Shown: positions 33,651-42,629, numbered from the stretch's first letter. The stretch: 64,000 nucleotides of DNA from Brachybacterium sp. UMB0905 (GCF_002871795.1 NZ_PNHL01000011.1:1-64000); one strand, 5' to 3'. Translations and numbers: made by a program. The notes: generated by a model from the sequence alone, not told the origin.

Positions 33651-34445
33651 TCAGCCGCGCGGCTCCCAGCGGAAGGAGCGCAGCACCTGCCACATGCCCA
33701 GTCCGATCCACGCCACCAGGATGATCAGCGACTTCACCAGGTCCCCGTCCTCGCCGAGCCACGCCATCCGGATCAGCTCCACCATCGGGGCAGTGGGCAC
33801 GTAGGCGATCAGGCGCTGAGCGAGCTCCGGCAGCATCTCCACCGGCAGGGCGGCGCCGGCGCCGATCACCGCGAGGGCCATGAACGGCAGGCACGTCACC
33901 TGCACGGACTCGACGGTGCGGGAGATGTTCGCGGTCAGCAGCGCGAACGGCACCATCACCAGCGCCCCCAGCAGCAGGGCCAGGGCCAGCAGCAGCGGGT
34001 TCTGCGGCATCGGGAGGTCCAGCAGCGGGATCGCGATTGCGGTCATGAGGGTGATCATCACCGCCGCGATCGCCAGCGACGGCACCGCGGCCGCCCCGAG
34101 GATCTCCAGGTCCCGGGCCTCACCGGTGCGCAGGCGTTTGAGCACATGGGCCTGGCGTCGGGCCACATAGGTGGACAGCAGCGTGTAGAACACGACGAAC
34201 AGCAGCGCGAAGATGTACATCGTCCCCAGCGACGTGGCGAGGGCTTCCGGCCCCGCTCCGGCGTTCTTCACCGGCAGCATCATCAGCGGCACGAACAGCG
34301 GCGTGATCACGGCCATCACCATCTGCATGCGGTTGCGCAGCAGCAGGGCGAGCTCCGCGCGGGCCAGGCCCAGGATGCGCGGGGCGCGGCGGGGGATCAG
34401 GTCGCTGGGGCGGGTGGTCTCGCGGGTGGTGTCCAAGGTGGTCAT
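33651..34445 (-). CDS. ABC-2 type transporter permease
   Basis: 264 residues with about six hydrophobic helices. It has the family's loop before the third helix (ARRQAHVLKRLRTGEARDLEILGAAAVPSL in outline; key part LKRLRTGE) and a C-terminal WIGLGMWQVLRSFRW. GAAGGAG lies 6 nt before the ATG at 34445. It pairs with the ATPase gene 88 nt upstream to form an exporter for a drug, lipid or peptide, of the kind often controlled by the adjacent NarL-type two-component system. Confidence 0.9.
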   Translation of the reverse strand: MTTLDTTRETTRPSDLIPRRAPRILGLARAELALLLRNRMQMVMAVITPLFVPLMMLPVKNAGAGPEALATSLGTMYIFALLFVVFYTLLSTYVARRQAHVLKRLRTGEARDLEILGAAAVPSLAIAAVMITLMTAIAIPLLDLPMPQNPLLLALALLLGALVMVPFALLTANISRTVESVQVTCLPFMALAVIGAGAALPVEMLPELAQRLIAYVPTAPMVELIRMAWLGEDGDLVKSLIILVAWIGLGMWQVLRSFRWEPRG

Positions 34446-34533
34446 CACGGTCTCCTTCGGGCAGTGGGGTCAGGTGGTCTCAGGGGGCCGACGGGGGTGA
34501 GAGCCCCGGGCCCAGCGGCCGAGCTGCAGCGGC

Positions 34534-35559
34534 TCAGGTGTCTTCGCCGGCGATCTCGAGGAACACGCTCTCGAGGCTGGCCGCGCGAGCGCTGAGGTTC
34601 TCCAGCTCGAGGCCGTGCTCGGCGGCCCAGTCGAGCAGGGCGCCGAGATCGCGCTGCAGGTCCGGGGTGGACAGCTCGAGGGAAGCGCCGGTGCGGGTGA
34701 GCGTGCCCGCAAAGGCCGGCAGCGCCGCAGCCCCGTCGGCCCCCTGCGGGAGGGTGCAGCGAATGTGCGCGGGATGCCCGGCGACGATCTGCGCGAGCGT
34801 GCCCTCGCGGACGATCTCGCCCTGGTGCATGATCGCGATCCGGTCCGCGAGCTCCTCCGCCTCGGAGAGGTAGTGGGTGGTCAGCACGATGGTGGTGCCG
34901 CGCTCGCGCAGCGCAGTGATCAGCCGCCAGGTGCGGGCCCGGGACTCCGGATCCAGGCCGGTGGTGGGCTCGTCGAGGAACAGCAGCTCCGGCTCGCCGG
35001 CGATCGCGCACGCCAGGTCCAGGCGCCGCACCTCCCCACCGGACAGGGAGGAGATGCGGGTCTTCGCGCGATGGGCGAGGTCCACATCGGCCAGCACCTC
35101 ATCCACCGGGCGGTGGCGCGTCATGGTCGCGCACCACATGGCGAGCGCTTCCCGGGCGGTGAGGTCCTCGGGGAAGCCGCCGCTTTGCAGCATGAGGCCC
35201 TGGCGGGGCCGCACCTGATCGCGGGCGGTGTGCGGGTTCTGCCCGAACACCTCCACCGTCCCCGCGGTGGGAGCGGCGATCCCCTCGAGCACCTCCAGGG
35301 TGGAGGTCTTGCCGGCGCCGTTGGTGCCCAGCAGCGCGAACAGCTCACCGCGGCGCACCTGCAGATCGATGCCGCGCACGGCCACATGGGCGTCGCGGCC
35401 ACGGCCGTAGCGGCGGGTGAGACCGGTGGCGCGCACGATCACCTCGCCGCGGTCGGACGCCGCCGCGTTGTTGCGGGCCGACGGGGTGGTCTCGTGAGCC
35501 GACGGGAGCGCGGCGGTCCGGTCGGGGCGGTTCTGCTCGGGCGTGGTCGTCTGCGTCAT
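34534..35559 (-). CDS. ABC transporter ATP-binding protein (DrrA/CcmA-like)
   Basis: 341 residues. Walker A LLGTNGAGKTST, signature SSLSGGEVRRLDLA, Walker B ELLFLDEPTTGLDP and the switch His in VLTTHYLSEAEE are all intact. A C-terminal domain of about 100 residues follows, typical of the drug-export subfamily. The first 40 residues are an unusual Thr/Ala-rich extension. First gene of the exporter unit. The 228-nt region upstream carries a candidate operator and separates it from metN. Confidence 0.94.
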   Translation of the reverse strand: MTQTTTPEQNRPDRTAALPSAHETTPSARNNAAASDRGEVIVRATGLTRRYGRGRDAHVAVRGIDLQVRRGELFALLGTNGAGKTSTLEVLEGIAAPTAGTVEVFGQNPHTARDQVRPRQGLMLQSGGFPEDLTAREALAMWCATMTRHRPVDEVLADVDLAHRAKTRISSLSGGEVRRLDLACAIAGEPELLFLDEPTTGLDPESRARTWRLITALRERGTTIVLTTHYLSEAEELADRIAIMHQGEIVREGTLAQIVAGHPAHIRCTLPQGADGAAALPAFAGTLTRTGASLELSTPDLQRDLGALLDWAAEHGLELENLSARAASLESVFLEIAGEDT

Positions 35560-35638
35560 GGCTCCACTTTCGTGGCCCGCGGCGATCCGCTGTAGAGCGT
35601 GATGTCATGAGCGCGCGGGAGGAATCCACGGCCCGGGG

Positions 35639-35652
35639 ATGACATCTGTCAT
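35639..35652. promoter_or_regulatory. Inverted repeat, likely response-regulator binding site
   Basis: ATGACA, TC, TGTCAT: a perfect 6-bp inverted repeat, with a further ATGTC directly after and a TGATGTCAT half-site at 35610-35618. It lies 80 nt upstream of the exporter ATPase gene. TGACA/TGTCA dyads are typical of sites for DesR/LiaR-type regulators, so the regulator encoded at 31623 is the best candidate. Confidence 0.5.
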
Positions 35653-35787
35653 GTCGGTGCTGTCGTCGGGCCCCGTCGGCCGGCCGAGGTGACCCCCGGC
35701 ACAGGAAAACCCCCAGCTCATCCCCAATATGACGGCATGTGAACGCGAGGAGCCCCCCGCCTGCACCCCGGTGCTTCACTGCCCGAT

Positions 35788-36888
35788 GTGATCAGACTCG
35801 ACGGCCTCACCAAGACCTTCCCCGCCCCCGGCGGGGGAGAGTCCGTCACTGCGCTCGATGGGATCGAGCTGCACCTGGCCCCCGGGCAGGTCCACGGCAT
35901 CGTGGGTCGCTCCGGGGCGGGGAAGTCCACGCTGATCCGCTGCCTCACCGGGCTGGAGAAGCCCACCAGCGGACGGGTGGAGATCGACGGCACCGACATC
36001 GCCGCGCTGGATGGTGCAGCCCTGCGTCAGGCGCGGCGCAACATCGGCATGGTGTTCCAGCACGCCAACCTGCTGGATTCCCGCACCGCCGCGCAGAACA
36101 TCGCCCATCCGCTCGAGATCGCCGGGGTGCCCCGCCGCGAACGGGCCCGCCGCGTCGCCGAACTCGTGCAGCTCGTGGGACTCGAGGGCCGGGAGCATAA
36201 CCATCCCGCGCAGCTGTCCGGCGGGCAGATCCAGCGCATCGGCATCGCCCGGGGCCTGGCCGCTGAGCCGAAGGTGCTGCTGTGCGATGAGCCCACCAGC
36301 GCCCTGGACGGATCCACCACCCGCCAGATCCTCCGTCTCATCGCCGACCTGCGGGAACGCCTCGGCATCACCGTCGTGATCATCACCCATGAGATGGCTG
36401 TGGTGCGCGAGGTCTGCGACACCGTGACCCTGCTGCGGGGCGGCCGCGTGGCCCAGAGCGGCACCCTGCTGGAAGTGGCGTCGGACCCGCACGGCGAGCT
36501 CGCCCCCGAGCTGATCCCCCTGCCACCCGCGCCCACCGGCATCTCCGCCGTAGTGGTCAACTGCGACTACGGCGCGAGCCCCCGCGTCCACTCCGCTCAG
36601 GACCTCGTGGACATCGCCGCGAGCTACGAGGCCGACGCGGAGATCGTCGCCGGGACGATCGAGACCATCGCCGGGGTGCAGGTGGGCCGCGTGCAGCTCG
36701 CCCTGCGCAACCGCGACGCCACCCCGATCTCCCGCCCCGGCCTCGAGCGCTACCTCGCTGAACTGCGCGAAGCCGGCGTCGTCGCCACCGAGCAGGGTGC
36801 GCAGGGCAGCGCGCAGGTCGCGGAGATGACCCCCGCGCAGCGCACCCCCGCTCCGCGCACCCCCGCCACCGAAGGGAGCGATGCCTGA
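35788..36888 (+). CDS. metN: Methionine ABC transporter ATP-binding protein MetN
   Basis: 366 residues. Walker A VGRSGAGKSTL, Q-loop GMVFQHANLLDSRT, signature QLSGGQIQRIGIA, Walker B VLLCDEPTSALDG and switch His IITHEMAVV. The C-terminal NIL domain (about residues 265-345) is the methionine sensor that inhibits transport when methionine is high. GTG start, with TTCACT ending 7 nt upstream. Its stop and the metI start share one base. Confidence 0.95.
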   Translation: MIRLDGLTKTFPAPGGGESVTALDGIELHLAPGQVHGIVGRSGAGKSTLIRCLTGLEKPTSGRVEIDGTDIAALDGAALRQARRNIGMVFQHANLLDSRTAAQNIAHPLEIAGVPRRERARRVAELVQLVGLEGREHNHPAQLSGGQIQRIGIARGLAAEPKVLLCDEPTSALDGSTTRQILRLIADLRERLGITVVIITHEMAVVREVCDTVTLLRGGRVAQSGTLLEVASDPHGELAPELIPLPPAPTGISAVVVNCDYGASPRVHSAQDLVDIAASYEADAEIVAGTIETIAGVQVGRVQLALRNRDATPISRPGLERYLAELREAGVVATEQGAQGSAQVAEMTPAQRTPAPRTPATEGSDA

Positions 36889-37598
36889 TGGACACCCTCA
36901 TCGACTGGCTGCGCGAGGCCGCCCAGAACCGCGCCTTCACCCAGTGGCGGGGCGGGATCTGGCAGTCCACCCTCGTGACCCTCTACATGTCGGTGATCAC
37001 GATGCTCATCACCGTCGCCATCGGGACGCCGCTCGGGATCTGGCTGTTCCGCCTGGATAGCGCCGCCACCGCCGTCGGTCGCGGATTCGCCCAGGTGGTG
37101 GGCTTCGTCGTGAACGTCGTGCGGTCCTTCCCGTTCTTCGTGCTGCTGATCGTGCTGATCCCCGTCTCACAGGCCATCGTCGGCCGCTCCACCGGCGCGA
37201 ACGCCGCCCTCATCGCGCTGGCGATCTCCGCGATCCCCTTCTTCGCCCGCCTCGTGGAGACGAACCTGCGGGAGATCCCCGCCGGGAAGATCGAGGCAGT
37301 CGAGATGATGGGCGCCACCCGCGCCCAGGTGACCCGCCAGGTGCTGCTGCCCGAGGCGCTGCCCGGCCTCATCAGCTCCATCACCACCACCATGATCGCG
37401 GTGATCGGCTACACCACCATGGTCGGCTCGATCAACGGCGGAGGCCTCGGGCAGCTCGCCTACAACCGCGGCTACATCAGCTACCAGACCGAGGTGCTCA
37501 TCGCCACCGTCGTGATCCTCGTGGTCATCGTCGTGGTGGTGCAGACGCTCGGCTCAGTCCTCTCCCGCGCCGTCGACCACCGCGCCCGGAGCCGCTGA
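36888..37598 (+). CDS. metI: Methionine ABC transporter permease MetI
   Basis: 236 residues with five to six membrane helices. The coupling loop EIPAGKIEAVEMMGATRAQVTRQVLLPEALPG (key part EAVEMMGAT) is the EAA motif that docks on MetN, and VVRSFPFFVLLIVLIP is family-typical. It imports L- and D-methionine with MetN and MetQ. Translationally coupled to metN. Confidence 0.95.
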   Translation: MDTLIDWLREAAQNRAFTQWRGGIWQSTLVTLYMSVITMLITVAIGTPLGIWLFRLDSAATAVGRGFAQVVGFVVNVVRSFPFFVLLIVLIPVSQAIVGRSTGANAALIALAISAIPFFARLVETNLREIPAGKIEAVEMMGATRAQVTRQVLLPEALPGLISSITTTMIAVIGYTTMVGSINGGGLGQLAYNRGYISYQTEVLIATVVILVVIVVVVQTLGSVLSRAVDHRARSR

Positions 37599-37767
37599 GC
37601 GTGTTGGCCCGTTGGCCCGCTGTGCCCGTTGGTCCGTCAACCCCGTCGGCCCGACGCCCGGAGCCAGCCCCGACGAGCCCCCGTTGGCTCACCCCGCCGT
37701 CCGTTCCCGTCCCACCTCGACCTCTTTCTCCCGCCCCACCTCGCCCGCTACCCATGAAGGAGACACC

Positions 37768-38622
37768 ATGACCACCCCCGCGCACCTCAACCGTCGGACC
37801 CTGCTCGCCGCCGGCGGTACCGCCGCTGCCCTCGCGCTCGCCGCCTGCGGCGGGGACGAGGCCGCCGGCCCCACCGAGAACAGCGACGGCACCACCACCC
37901 TGCGCGTGGGCGCCACCCCGCTGCCGCACGCCGAAATCCTCCAGTTCGTGGCCGATGAGCTCGCCGCGGACGCTGGACTCGCGCTCGAGATCGAGGAGTA
38001 CACCGACTACCAGATCCCCAATCGCGTGCTGGCCGACGGGGAGATCGACGCGAACTTCTTCCAGCACGTTCCGTTCCTCGAGCAGCAGATCGAGGAGAAG
38101 GGCTACGAGCTGAGCCGCTTCGAGGGCATCCACATCGAGCCGATGGGCGTGTTCTCCGAGTCGCTCGGCTCCCTCGAGGAGCTGCAGGACGGCGACGAGG
38201 TGGCGCTGCCCAACGATCCCACCAACCGCGGTCGAGCCATCGCGCTGCTGGCCGCGGAGGGTCTGCTCGCGCTCGCCGACGGGGTGGAGCCGGTGGATGC
38301 GACCTTCGATGACATCGCCGAGAACCCCCTGAACCTCACGCTGACCGAGCTGGATGCGGCGGTCATCGGCCGCACCCTGGGGGACTTCGCCGCCGCCGTC
38401 ATCAACGGCAACTACGCGATCGAGGCCGGGCTCAGCCCCGCGGAGGACGCGCTCGTCCTCGAATCCGGGCAGGACAACCCGTACGCGAACATCCTCGCGG
38501 TGCGCAGCGAGAACGCCGAGGACGAGGCGATCGTGAAGCTCGATGAGCTGCTGCACTCCCCGGAGGTCGCCGCCTTCATCGAGGAGACCTACGCCGACGG
38601 GTCCGTGATCCCCGCGTTCTGA
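37768..38622 (+). CDS. metQ: Methionine-binding lipoprotein MetQ
   Basis: 284 residues. Lipoprotein signal with RRTLLAAGGTAAALALAAC; the Cys is at residue 27. The NLPA fold shows VGATPLPHAEILQFV, DYQIPNRVLADGEIDANFFQH and ALPNDPTNRGRAI. It captures methionine outside the membrane for MetNI. AAGGAG precedes the ATG by 6 nt. The 169 nt between metI and metQ contain three copies of GCCCGTTGG near 37605 and a pyrimidine-rich tract near 37720, but no separate promoter I can support. Confidence 0.95.
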   Translation: MTTPAHLNRRTLLAAGGTAAALALAACGGDEAAGPTENSDGTTTLRVGATPLPHAEILQFVADELAADAGLALEIEEYTDYQIPNRVLADGEIDANFFQHVPFLEQQIEEKGYELSRFEGIHIEPMGVFSESLGSLEELQDGDEVALPNDPTNRGRAIALLAAEGLLALADGVEPVDATFDDIAENPLNLTLTELDAAVIGRTLGDFAAAVINGNYAIEAGLSPAEDALVLESGQDNPYANILAVRSENAEDEAIVKLDELLHSPEVAAFIEETYADGSVIPAF

Positions 38623-38736
38623 GGGGCGGGGCGCGGCTGCGCCGGGCCGGGCCGGGCCGCGTCGGCTGGGGCATGACCGCGTCAGGGCGGGCAGCGTCGG
38701 CTACCGCGCACCACGCCGAGTGTTCTGCGCCGAGAG

Positions 38737-38770
38737 CACCGATCTGTGCCAGTTCTGGCACGTATCGGTG
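38737..38770. repeat. 34-bp interrupted palindrome
   Basis: CACCGAT-CT-GTGCCAG-TT-CTGGCAC-GT-ATCGGTG: two nested perfect 7-bp arms around a 2-nt centre. It lies alone between metQ and the next gene, with no T-run, so it is not an ordinary terminator. It could be a dispersed repeat unit or a binding site. Confidence 0.6.
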
Positions 38771-38863
38771 GTTTCGAGCTGTGGGGATGGCGTGTTGGTA
38801 CGGCCTGCCGGGCTGACGTGGAACCGCCCGCTGAAGTGAGCGCGCCGCGGATATCCTCGCCCT

Positions 38864-39415
38864 ATGCCCCTCGCCACGATCGCGGATCTCCGCGCCGCCC
38901 GTCGGGTCCTGTTCCACGGGGTCACCGGCTCCGGGAAGTCCACCGCCGCCACGCGGCTCGGGGAGACGCTGGACCTGCCGGTCACCCTCGTCGATGAGGA
39001 GATCGGCTGGCTGCCAGGCTGGATCAACCGGGAGACGGCTGAGCAGGACCAGCTCGCCGACGCCATCACCGCGCAGCCCGTCTGGGTGCTGGACTCCGCG
39101 TACAGCTCCTATCGGCCACTGGTCATGGAGCGCGCCGACGTGATCGTCGGCCTGGACTACCCGCGCCTGCTGACCCTCGCCCGCCTGCTGCGGCGCACGA
39201 TCTCCCGCATCGTGCGCCGCACCCCGACGTGCAACGGCAACGTGGAGACCTGGGGGCGGACGCTGGGCAAGGACTCGATCATCCGCTGGCACTTCCGGAC
39301 CTTCGCCCGCAAGCGCGCCTGGCTGCGCGAGCAGATCGCGGCGGACGAGGGCACCCCCGTGCTGTGGGTGCGTCACCCCCGCCAGTGGGAGGCCGTGCTG
39401 CGCGCGCTGCGCTGA
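38864..39415 (+). CDS. P-loop kinase-like protein (topology modulation/FlaR-like)
   Basis: 183 residues. Walker A FHGVTGSGKSTAA at residues 17-29. VDEEIGWLPGW and IRWHFRTFARKRAW match the adenylate-kinase-like 'topology modulation' family, small NTPases of unclear substrate. TATCCT (38852-38857) ends 6 nt before the ATG. No operon partner: the following vapBC is convergent. Confidence 0.8.
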   Translation: MPLATIADLRAARRVLFHGVTGSGKSTAATRLGETLDLPVTLVDEEIGWLPGWINRETAEQDQLADAITAQPVWVLDSAYSSYRPLVMERADVIVGLDYPRLLTLARLLRRTISRIVRRTPTCNGNVETWGRTLGKDSIIRWHFRTFARKRAWLREQIAADEGTPVLWVRHPRQWEAVLRALR

Positions 39416-39423
39416 GGGCAAGC

Positions 39424-39822
39424 TCAGGGCAGCAGGAGCGTGTGGTCTGGGTAGGTCGCTGCGAGAGCCCTGTCGAGGGTGACGAGCTGAACTCCGTGAT
39501 GTGACGCGAGAGCGACAAGGTATGCATCGGCGGCCTGAGGGTGCCCCTGCAGAGACGCGAGGTCGAGGCTGCGGTATGAGATCTCGTCCGGCCAGAATGT
39601 CCAGCGCGGAGCCCGGTGGAGGGCATCGAGGATCGCCTGCACCGTTGTTCCGCTCTCACCGAGCCGCAGCAGGGTCCTGACCAGCGCTCCCTCCGTGATC
39701 GGGCACAGCGCCATCAGATCTGCGGTGCGCGACCATTTGAGCGCGTGCCGGTGATGCTCATGCTCCGCGAGCGTCAGGGCGATGAGGGCGCTGGCATCCA
39801 GCAGATATGCCGTCGGCATCAC
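39424..39822 (-). CDS. vapC: PIN-domain toxin VapC
   Basis: 132 residues. PIN acidic residues are seen in AYLLDASALIAL, CPITEGALVRTL, QAADAYLVALA and LVTLDRAL. Predicted magnesium-dependent ribonuclease neutralised by the VapB encoded just upstream, with which it overlaps by 4 nt. Unrelated in detail to the vapC at 11267. Confidence 0.9.
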   Translation of the reverse strand: MMPTAYLLDASALIALTLAEHEHHRHALKWSRTADLMALCPITEGALVRTLLRLGESGTTVQAILDALHRAPRWTFWPDEISYRSLDLASLQGHPQAADAYLVALASHHGVQLVTLDRALAATYPDHTLLLP

Positions 39823-40052
39823 GCATCCTCGTCGATCAGATCTGCCACCTGATCTGTGGTGATGCGCCGCCCGATGCTGATCGACGGCGTGCCGGTCTTC
39901 GGATCGATCATCAGCTTCACCGGGCTGTCCTCCTGCGCCAACCCGCGCACGACGAGGTCGCTCACGACGGCCGAGAGGGAGCTGCGCCGTGCCTCGGCGA
40001 GTTCGCTGACACGGCGGTGGACTGCAGGGGGAAGCGTGACCGTGGTACGCAT
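39819..40052 (-). CDS. vapB: Ribbon-helix-helix antitoxin VapB
   Basis: 77 residues. MRTTVTLPPAVHRRVSELAE and SSLSAVVSDLVVRGL form the ribbon-helix-helix DNA-binding domain. The C-terminal part (ISIGRRITTDQVADLIDEDA) should contact VapC. A perfect TATGAT box ends 6 nt before the ATG, and the palindrome ACGCATGCGT (40047-40056) covers the start codon, so the complex probably represses its own leaderless promoter. Confidence 0.88.
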   Translation of the reverse strand: MRTTVTLPPAVHRRVSELAEARRSSLSAVVSDLVVRGLAQEDSPVKLMIDPKTGTPSISIGRRITTDQVADLIDEDA

Positions 40053-40066
40053 GCGTGCATCATAGG

Positions 40067-40121
40067 TGATGCAGGGGTGATGCAGGGGTGATGCGGGGTC
40101 GATGCAGGGGGCTTGCAGGGG
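40067..40121. repeat. Short tandem repeats upstream of vapB
   Basis: Unit TGATGCAGGGG occurs twice exactly (40067-40077, 40078-40088), then as TGATGCGGGG, TCGATGCAGGGGG and CTTGCAGGGG. The 11-bp spacing is about one helical turn. It lies where the -35 region and upstream operators of vapB would be. Confidence 0.6.
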
Positions 40122-40162
40122 TTTCGGGTCGTAATCGGCTGCTGGCCCCGCCTGGCCCCGCC

Positions 40163-42298
40163 TCAGACCAGCTCCGTCGCCCCGATCTGGTCGAGCAGCC
40201 AGGCCAGCTCATCGGCCCGCTGCTCCCACTTGGCGTACCGGCCCGAGCGACCGCCGTGCCCGGCGACCATCTCGCAGCGGAACACGATGGGCCGCTCCGC
40301 CTGATCGCTCGTGACCGTCTCGCGCAGGCGCACCACCCACTTCGCCGGCTCCACGAAGAACACGCGCGTGTCGTTCAGCGAGGTCGAGGCAAAGATCGCC
40401 GGGTACTCGACGGCGCGGATGTTCTCGTACGGCGAGTACTCCTTCATGTACGCGTACACCTCGGGATCGTGCAGCGGATCGCCCCACTCTTCCCATTCGC
40501 CGACGGTCAGCGGCAGCGAAGGATCCAGGATCGTGGTCAGCGCATCGACGAACGGCACCCCGGCGATGATCGCCCGGAACAGCTCCGGGGCGAGGTTCGT
40601 GATCGCGCCCATCAGCAGCCCGCCAGCGCTGCGGCCCTCCGCGGAGAGCCGGTCCGGCGCCACCCAGCCGGTGTCGATGAGGTGGCGGGCGCTGTCCACG
40701 AAGTCGGTGAAGGTGTTCTTCTTCTGCAGCAGCTTGCCGTGCTCGTACCAGGGCCGACCCATCTCGCCGCCGCCGCGGATATGCGCGATCGCGACCACCA
40801 GCCCGCGGTCCAGCAGGGACAGCCGCGTGGCCACGAAGGACGGGTCCATCGACGCCTCATAGGAGCCGTAGCCGTACAGGTAGCCGGGGTTCGTGCCATC
40901 GGCCGTGACGTCCTTGCGGTGCATCACCGACAGCGGGATGCGGGTGCCGTCCGCCGCGGTCGCCCACTCGCGCCGCTCCACATACAGCGACGGGTCGAAG
41001 TTCGGCACCTCGGTGCGCTTGAGGATGATCGGCTCCCCGCCGGTCATCGGCACCTCCGCCACGGTGGGCGGGGTGAGCAGGCTGGTCAGCTGGTAGCGCA
41101 GCCGCGTCTGGTCCCAGTTCGGGCTGGCATCGGCCCACACGGTGTCCAGCTCCCCGCCGTGGGAGATGTCCCAGGCAGCGCCGACGTCGATCGACCCGTC
41201 GGCGCGGCGCGGGAACACGCGCACCGAGGCGAGACCGCCCGTGCGCAGCTCCAGCACGATCGCCTGCGCGAACGCCTCTACGGATTCGAAGCGCTCACCC
41301 TCTGCCGCGGCCACCACCTCGCGCCACGCCGCAGGGTCATCCAGCGGTGCCTCGGCGAGAGCGAAGCCGACGTTCCCGTCGTTGTGCACGATGACCAGGC
41401 GGTCCCCGGCATGGTCCAGGTCGTACTCGACGCCCTGCCGACGGCCGCCCGCCGAGACCGGCTCGCCCGTCGGATCAGTGAGGTCGAGGATCCAGTACTC
41501 GCTCGTGGTGGTGGAGGCAGCGCCGATGATCAGGGTCGATCCGTCGCGCGAAGGCGCCAGGCCGATCGTGAACTTCTCGTCGGTCTCCTCGATGACCAGC
41601 ACATCCTCCGCGGCGTCGGAGCCGATGCGGTGGCGCCAGATCTGGTGCTGCCGCCACGCCTCGTCCACCCGGGTGTAGAACAGCCACTGCTGATCGGGGG
41701 AGAAGGCGAGCCCGTAACCGGTGCCGGTCACCGCCTGGTCGATCACCTCGCCGCTGCCCAGGTCCTTGATCTCGAGCGCGAAACGCTCATCCCCGGCCAC
41801 ATCCACCGCGTAGGCCAGCAGGTCATGCTGCGGGGAGGGACGGAAACCGCCGAGGGAGAAGAAGTCCTGACCAGAGGCCATGGCCTGCGCATCGAGGATC
41901 ACCTCCTCGCCGTCCAGGAGCACACCGGGCTCGAGCGCAGGCGGCAGCGGGTCGGTGTCGTCGTCCGACGGGGACTGCACGGGCAGGCGCGTGAACTTCG
42001 GGTAGTCATCGCCCTCGGTGGTGCGGGTGATGTACCACCAGTCGCCGCGGCGCACCGGGACCGACAGATCCGTCTCCTGGGTGTGGCCGACGAACTCCTT
42101 GACGAGCTGCTCTCGCAGACCCTCCAGGTGGGCGGTACGGGCGTCGGCGTAGGCGTTCTCTGCCTCCAGGTGGGCGATGACCTCCGGATCGGTCTTGTCG
42201 CGCATCCACTCGTACGGATCCACGACGGTATCGCCGTGGTGCGTGCGCTCGGTGGGGCGCTGGATGGGCGTGGGGGCGGCAGGCAGCTCGGTAGTCAT
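40163..42298 (-). CDS. ptrB: Oligopeptidase B (S9 family)
   Basis: 711 residues. An N-terminal seven-bladed propeller precedes a hydrolase domain with nucleophile SAEGRSAGGLLMG (GxSxGG), RIR-like substrate loop AHIRGGGEMGRPWYEHG, catalytic Asp in TSLNDTRV and His in AGHGGRSGR. It cleaves short peptides after Arg or Lys in the cytoplasm. I chose the ATG at 42298: TAGGCT on the minus strand ends 7 nt upstream, so leaderless; an earlier in-frame ATG lies upstream of that box. Confidence 0.95.
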   Translation of the reverse strand: MTTELPAAPTPIQRPTERTHHGDTVVDPYEWMRDKTDPEVIAHLEAENAYADARTAHLEGLREQLVKEFVGHTQETDLSVPVRRGDWWYITRTTEGDDYPKFTRLPVQSPSDDDTDPLPPALEPGVLLDGEEVILDAQAMASGQDFFSLGGFRPSPQHDLLAYAVDVAGDERFALEIKDLGSGEVIDQAVTGTGYGLAFSPDQQWLFYTRVDEAWRQHQIWRHRIGSDAAEDVLVIEETDEKFTIGLAPSRDGSTLIIGAASTTTSEYWILDLTDPTGEPVSAGGRRQGVEYDLDHAGDRLVIVHNDGNVGFALAEAPLDDPAAWREVVAAAEGERFESVEAFAQAIVLELRTGGLASVRVFPRRADGSIDVGAAWDISHGGELDTVWADASPNWDQTRLRYQLTSLLTPPTVAEVPMTGGEPIILKRTEVPNFDPSLYVERREWATAADGTRIPLSVMHRKDVTADGTNPGYLYGYGSYEASMDPSFVATRLSLLDRGLVVAIAHIRGGGEMGRPWYEHGKLLQKKNTFTDFVDSARHLIDTGWVAPDRLSAEGRSAGGLLMGAITNLAPELFRAIIAGVPFVDALTTILDPSLPLTVGEWEEWGDPLHDPEVYAYMKEYSPYENIRAVEYPAIFASTSLNDTRVFFVEPAKWVVRLRETVTSDQAERPIVFRCEMVAGHGGRSGRYAKWEQRADELAWLLDQIGATELV

Positions 42299-42440
42299 GG
42301 GCGCGAGCCTACTGGGATGCGGTCTCATGTGGCGCGCGGTTTTCCGGGGCGGCGGGGGCTGGGGCGAACACCCGGGCCGATGCTGAGGGCAGAGGTGCCG
42401 TGGCCGCCCGTGACGTCCCTCGCGTCGGCGGGGAATCGGT

Positions 42441-42470
42441 TTGAACGCCGAGTGGCCGCCCGGTTACCCT
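42441..42470 (+). promoter_or_regulatory. Promoter of tRNA-Ser
   Basis: TTGAAC (42441-42446), 18-nt spacer, TACCCT (42465-42470). The -10 box ends 7 nt before the mature 5' end of the tRNA, so the leader is almost absent. Confidence 0.7.
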
Positions 42471-42477
42471 TATCGGC

Positions 42478-42565
42478 GGTAGCGTGTCCGAGCGGCCGAA
42501 GGTGCATCACTCGAAATGATGTGTACGGTAACCCCGTACCGCGGGTTCAAATCCCGCCGCTACCG
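42478..42565 (+). tRNA. tRNA-Ser(CGA)
   Basis: Acceptor arms GGTAGCG and CGCTACC, discriminator G. Anticodon loop CTCGAAA gives anticodon CGA. A long variable arm (GTACGG/CCGTAC) marks a serine tRNA. The T arm is GCGGG-TTCAAAT-CCCGC. CCA is not encoded. Confidence 0.95.
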
Positions 42566-42594
42566 CTCCTGACCTGGGGTTTCACCCCGGTCGA

Positions 42595-42629
42595 CGAAGG
42601 CCCCCGCCCAGCATGGCGGGGGCCTTCGT
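42595..42629. terminator. Hairpin terminator after tRNA-Ser
   Basis: Perfect 14-bp stem, CGAAGGCCCCCGCC with its complement, loop CAGCAT. No clear T-run, as often in high-GC actinobacteria. Confidence 0.75.

Noticed and set aside
33376..33894. A longer 172-codon version of the frame upstream of the histidine kinase
   Set aside because: Its extra N-terminus is a shadow of the ABC-2 permease gene; only the part from 33540 has a plausible start and the membrane helix.
40067..40121. CRISPR-like repeat cluster
   Set aside because: The units are contiguous 10-13 bp tandem repeats with no spacers and no cas genes.
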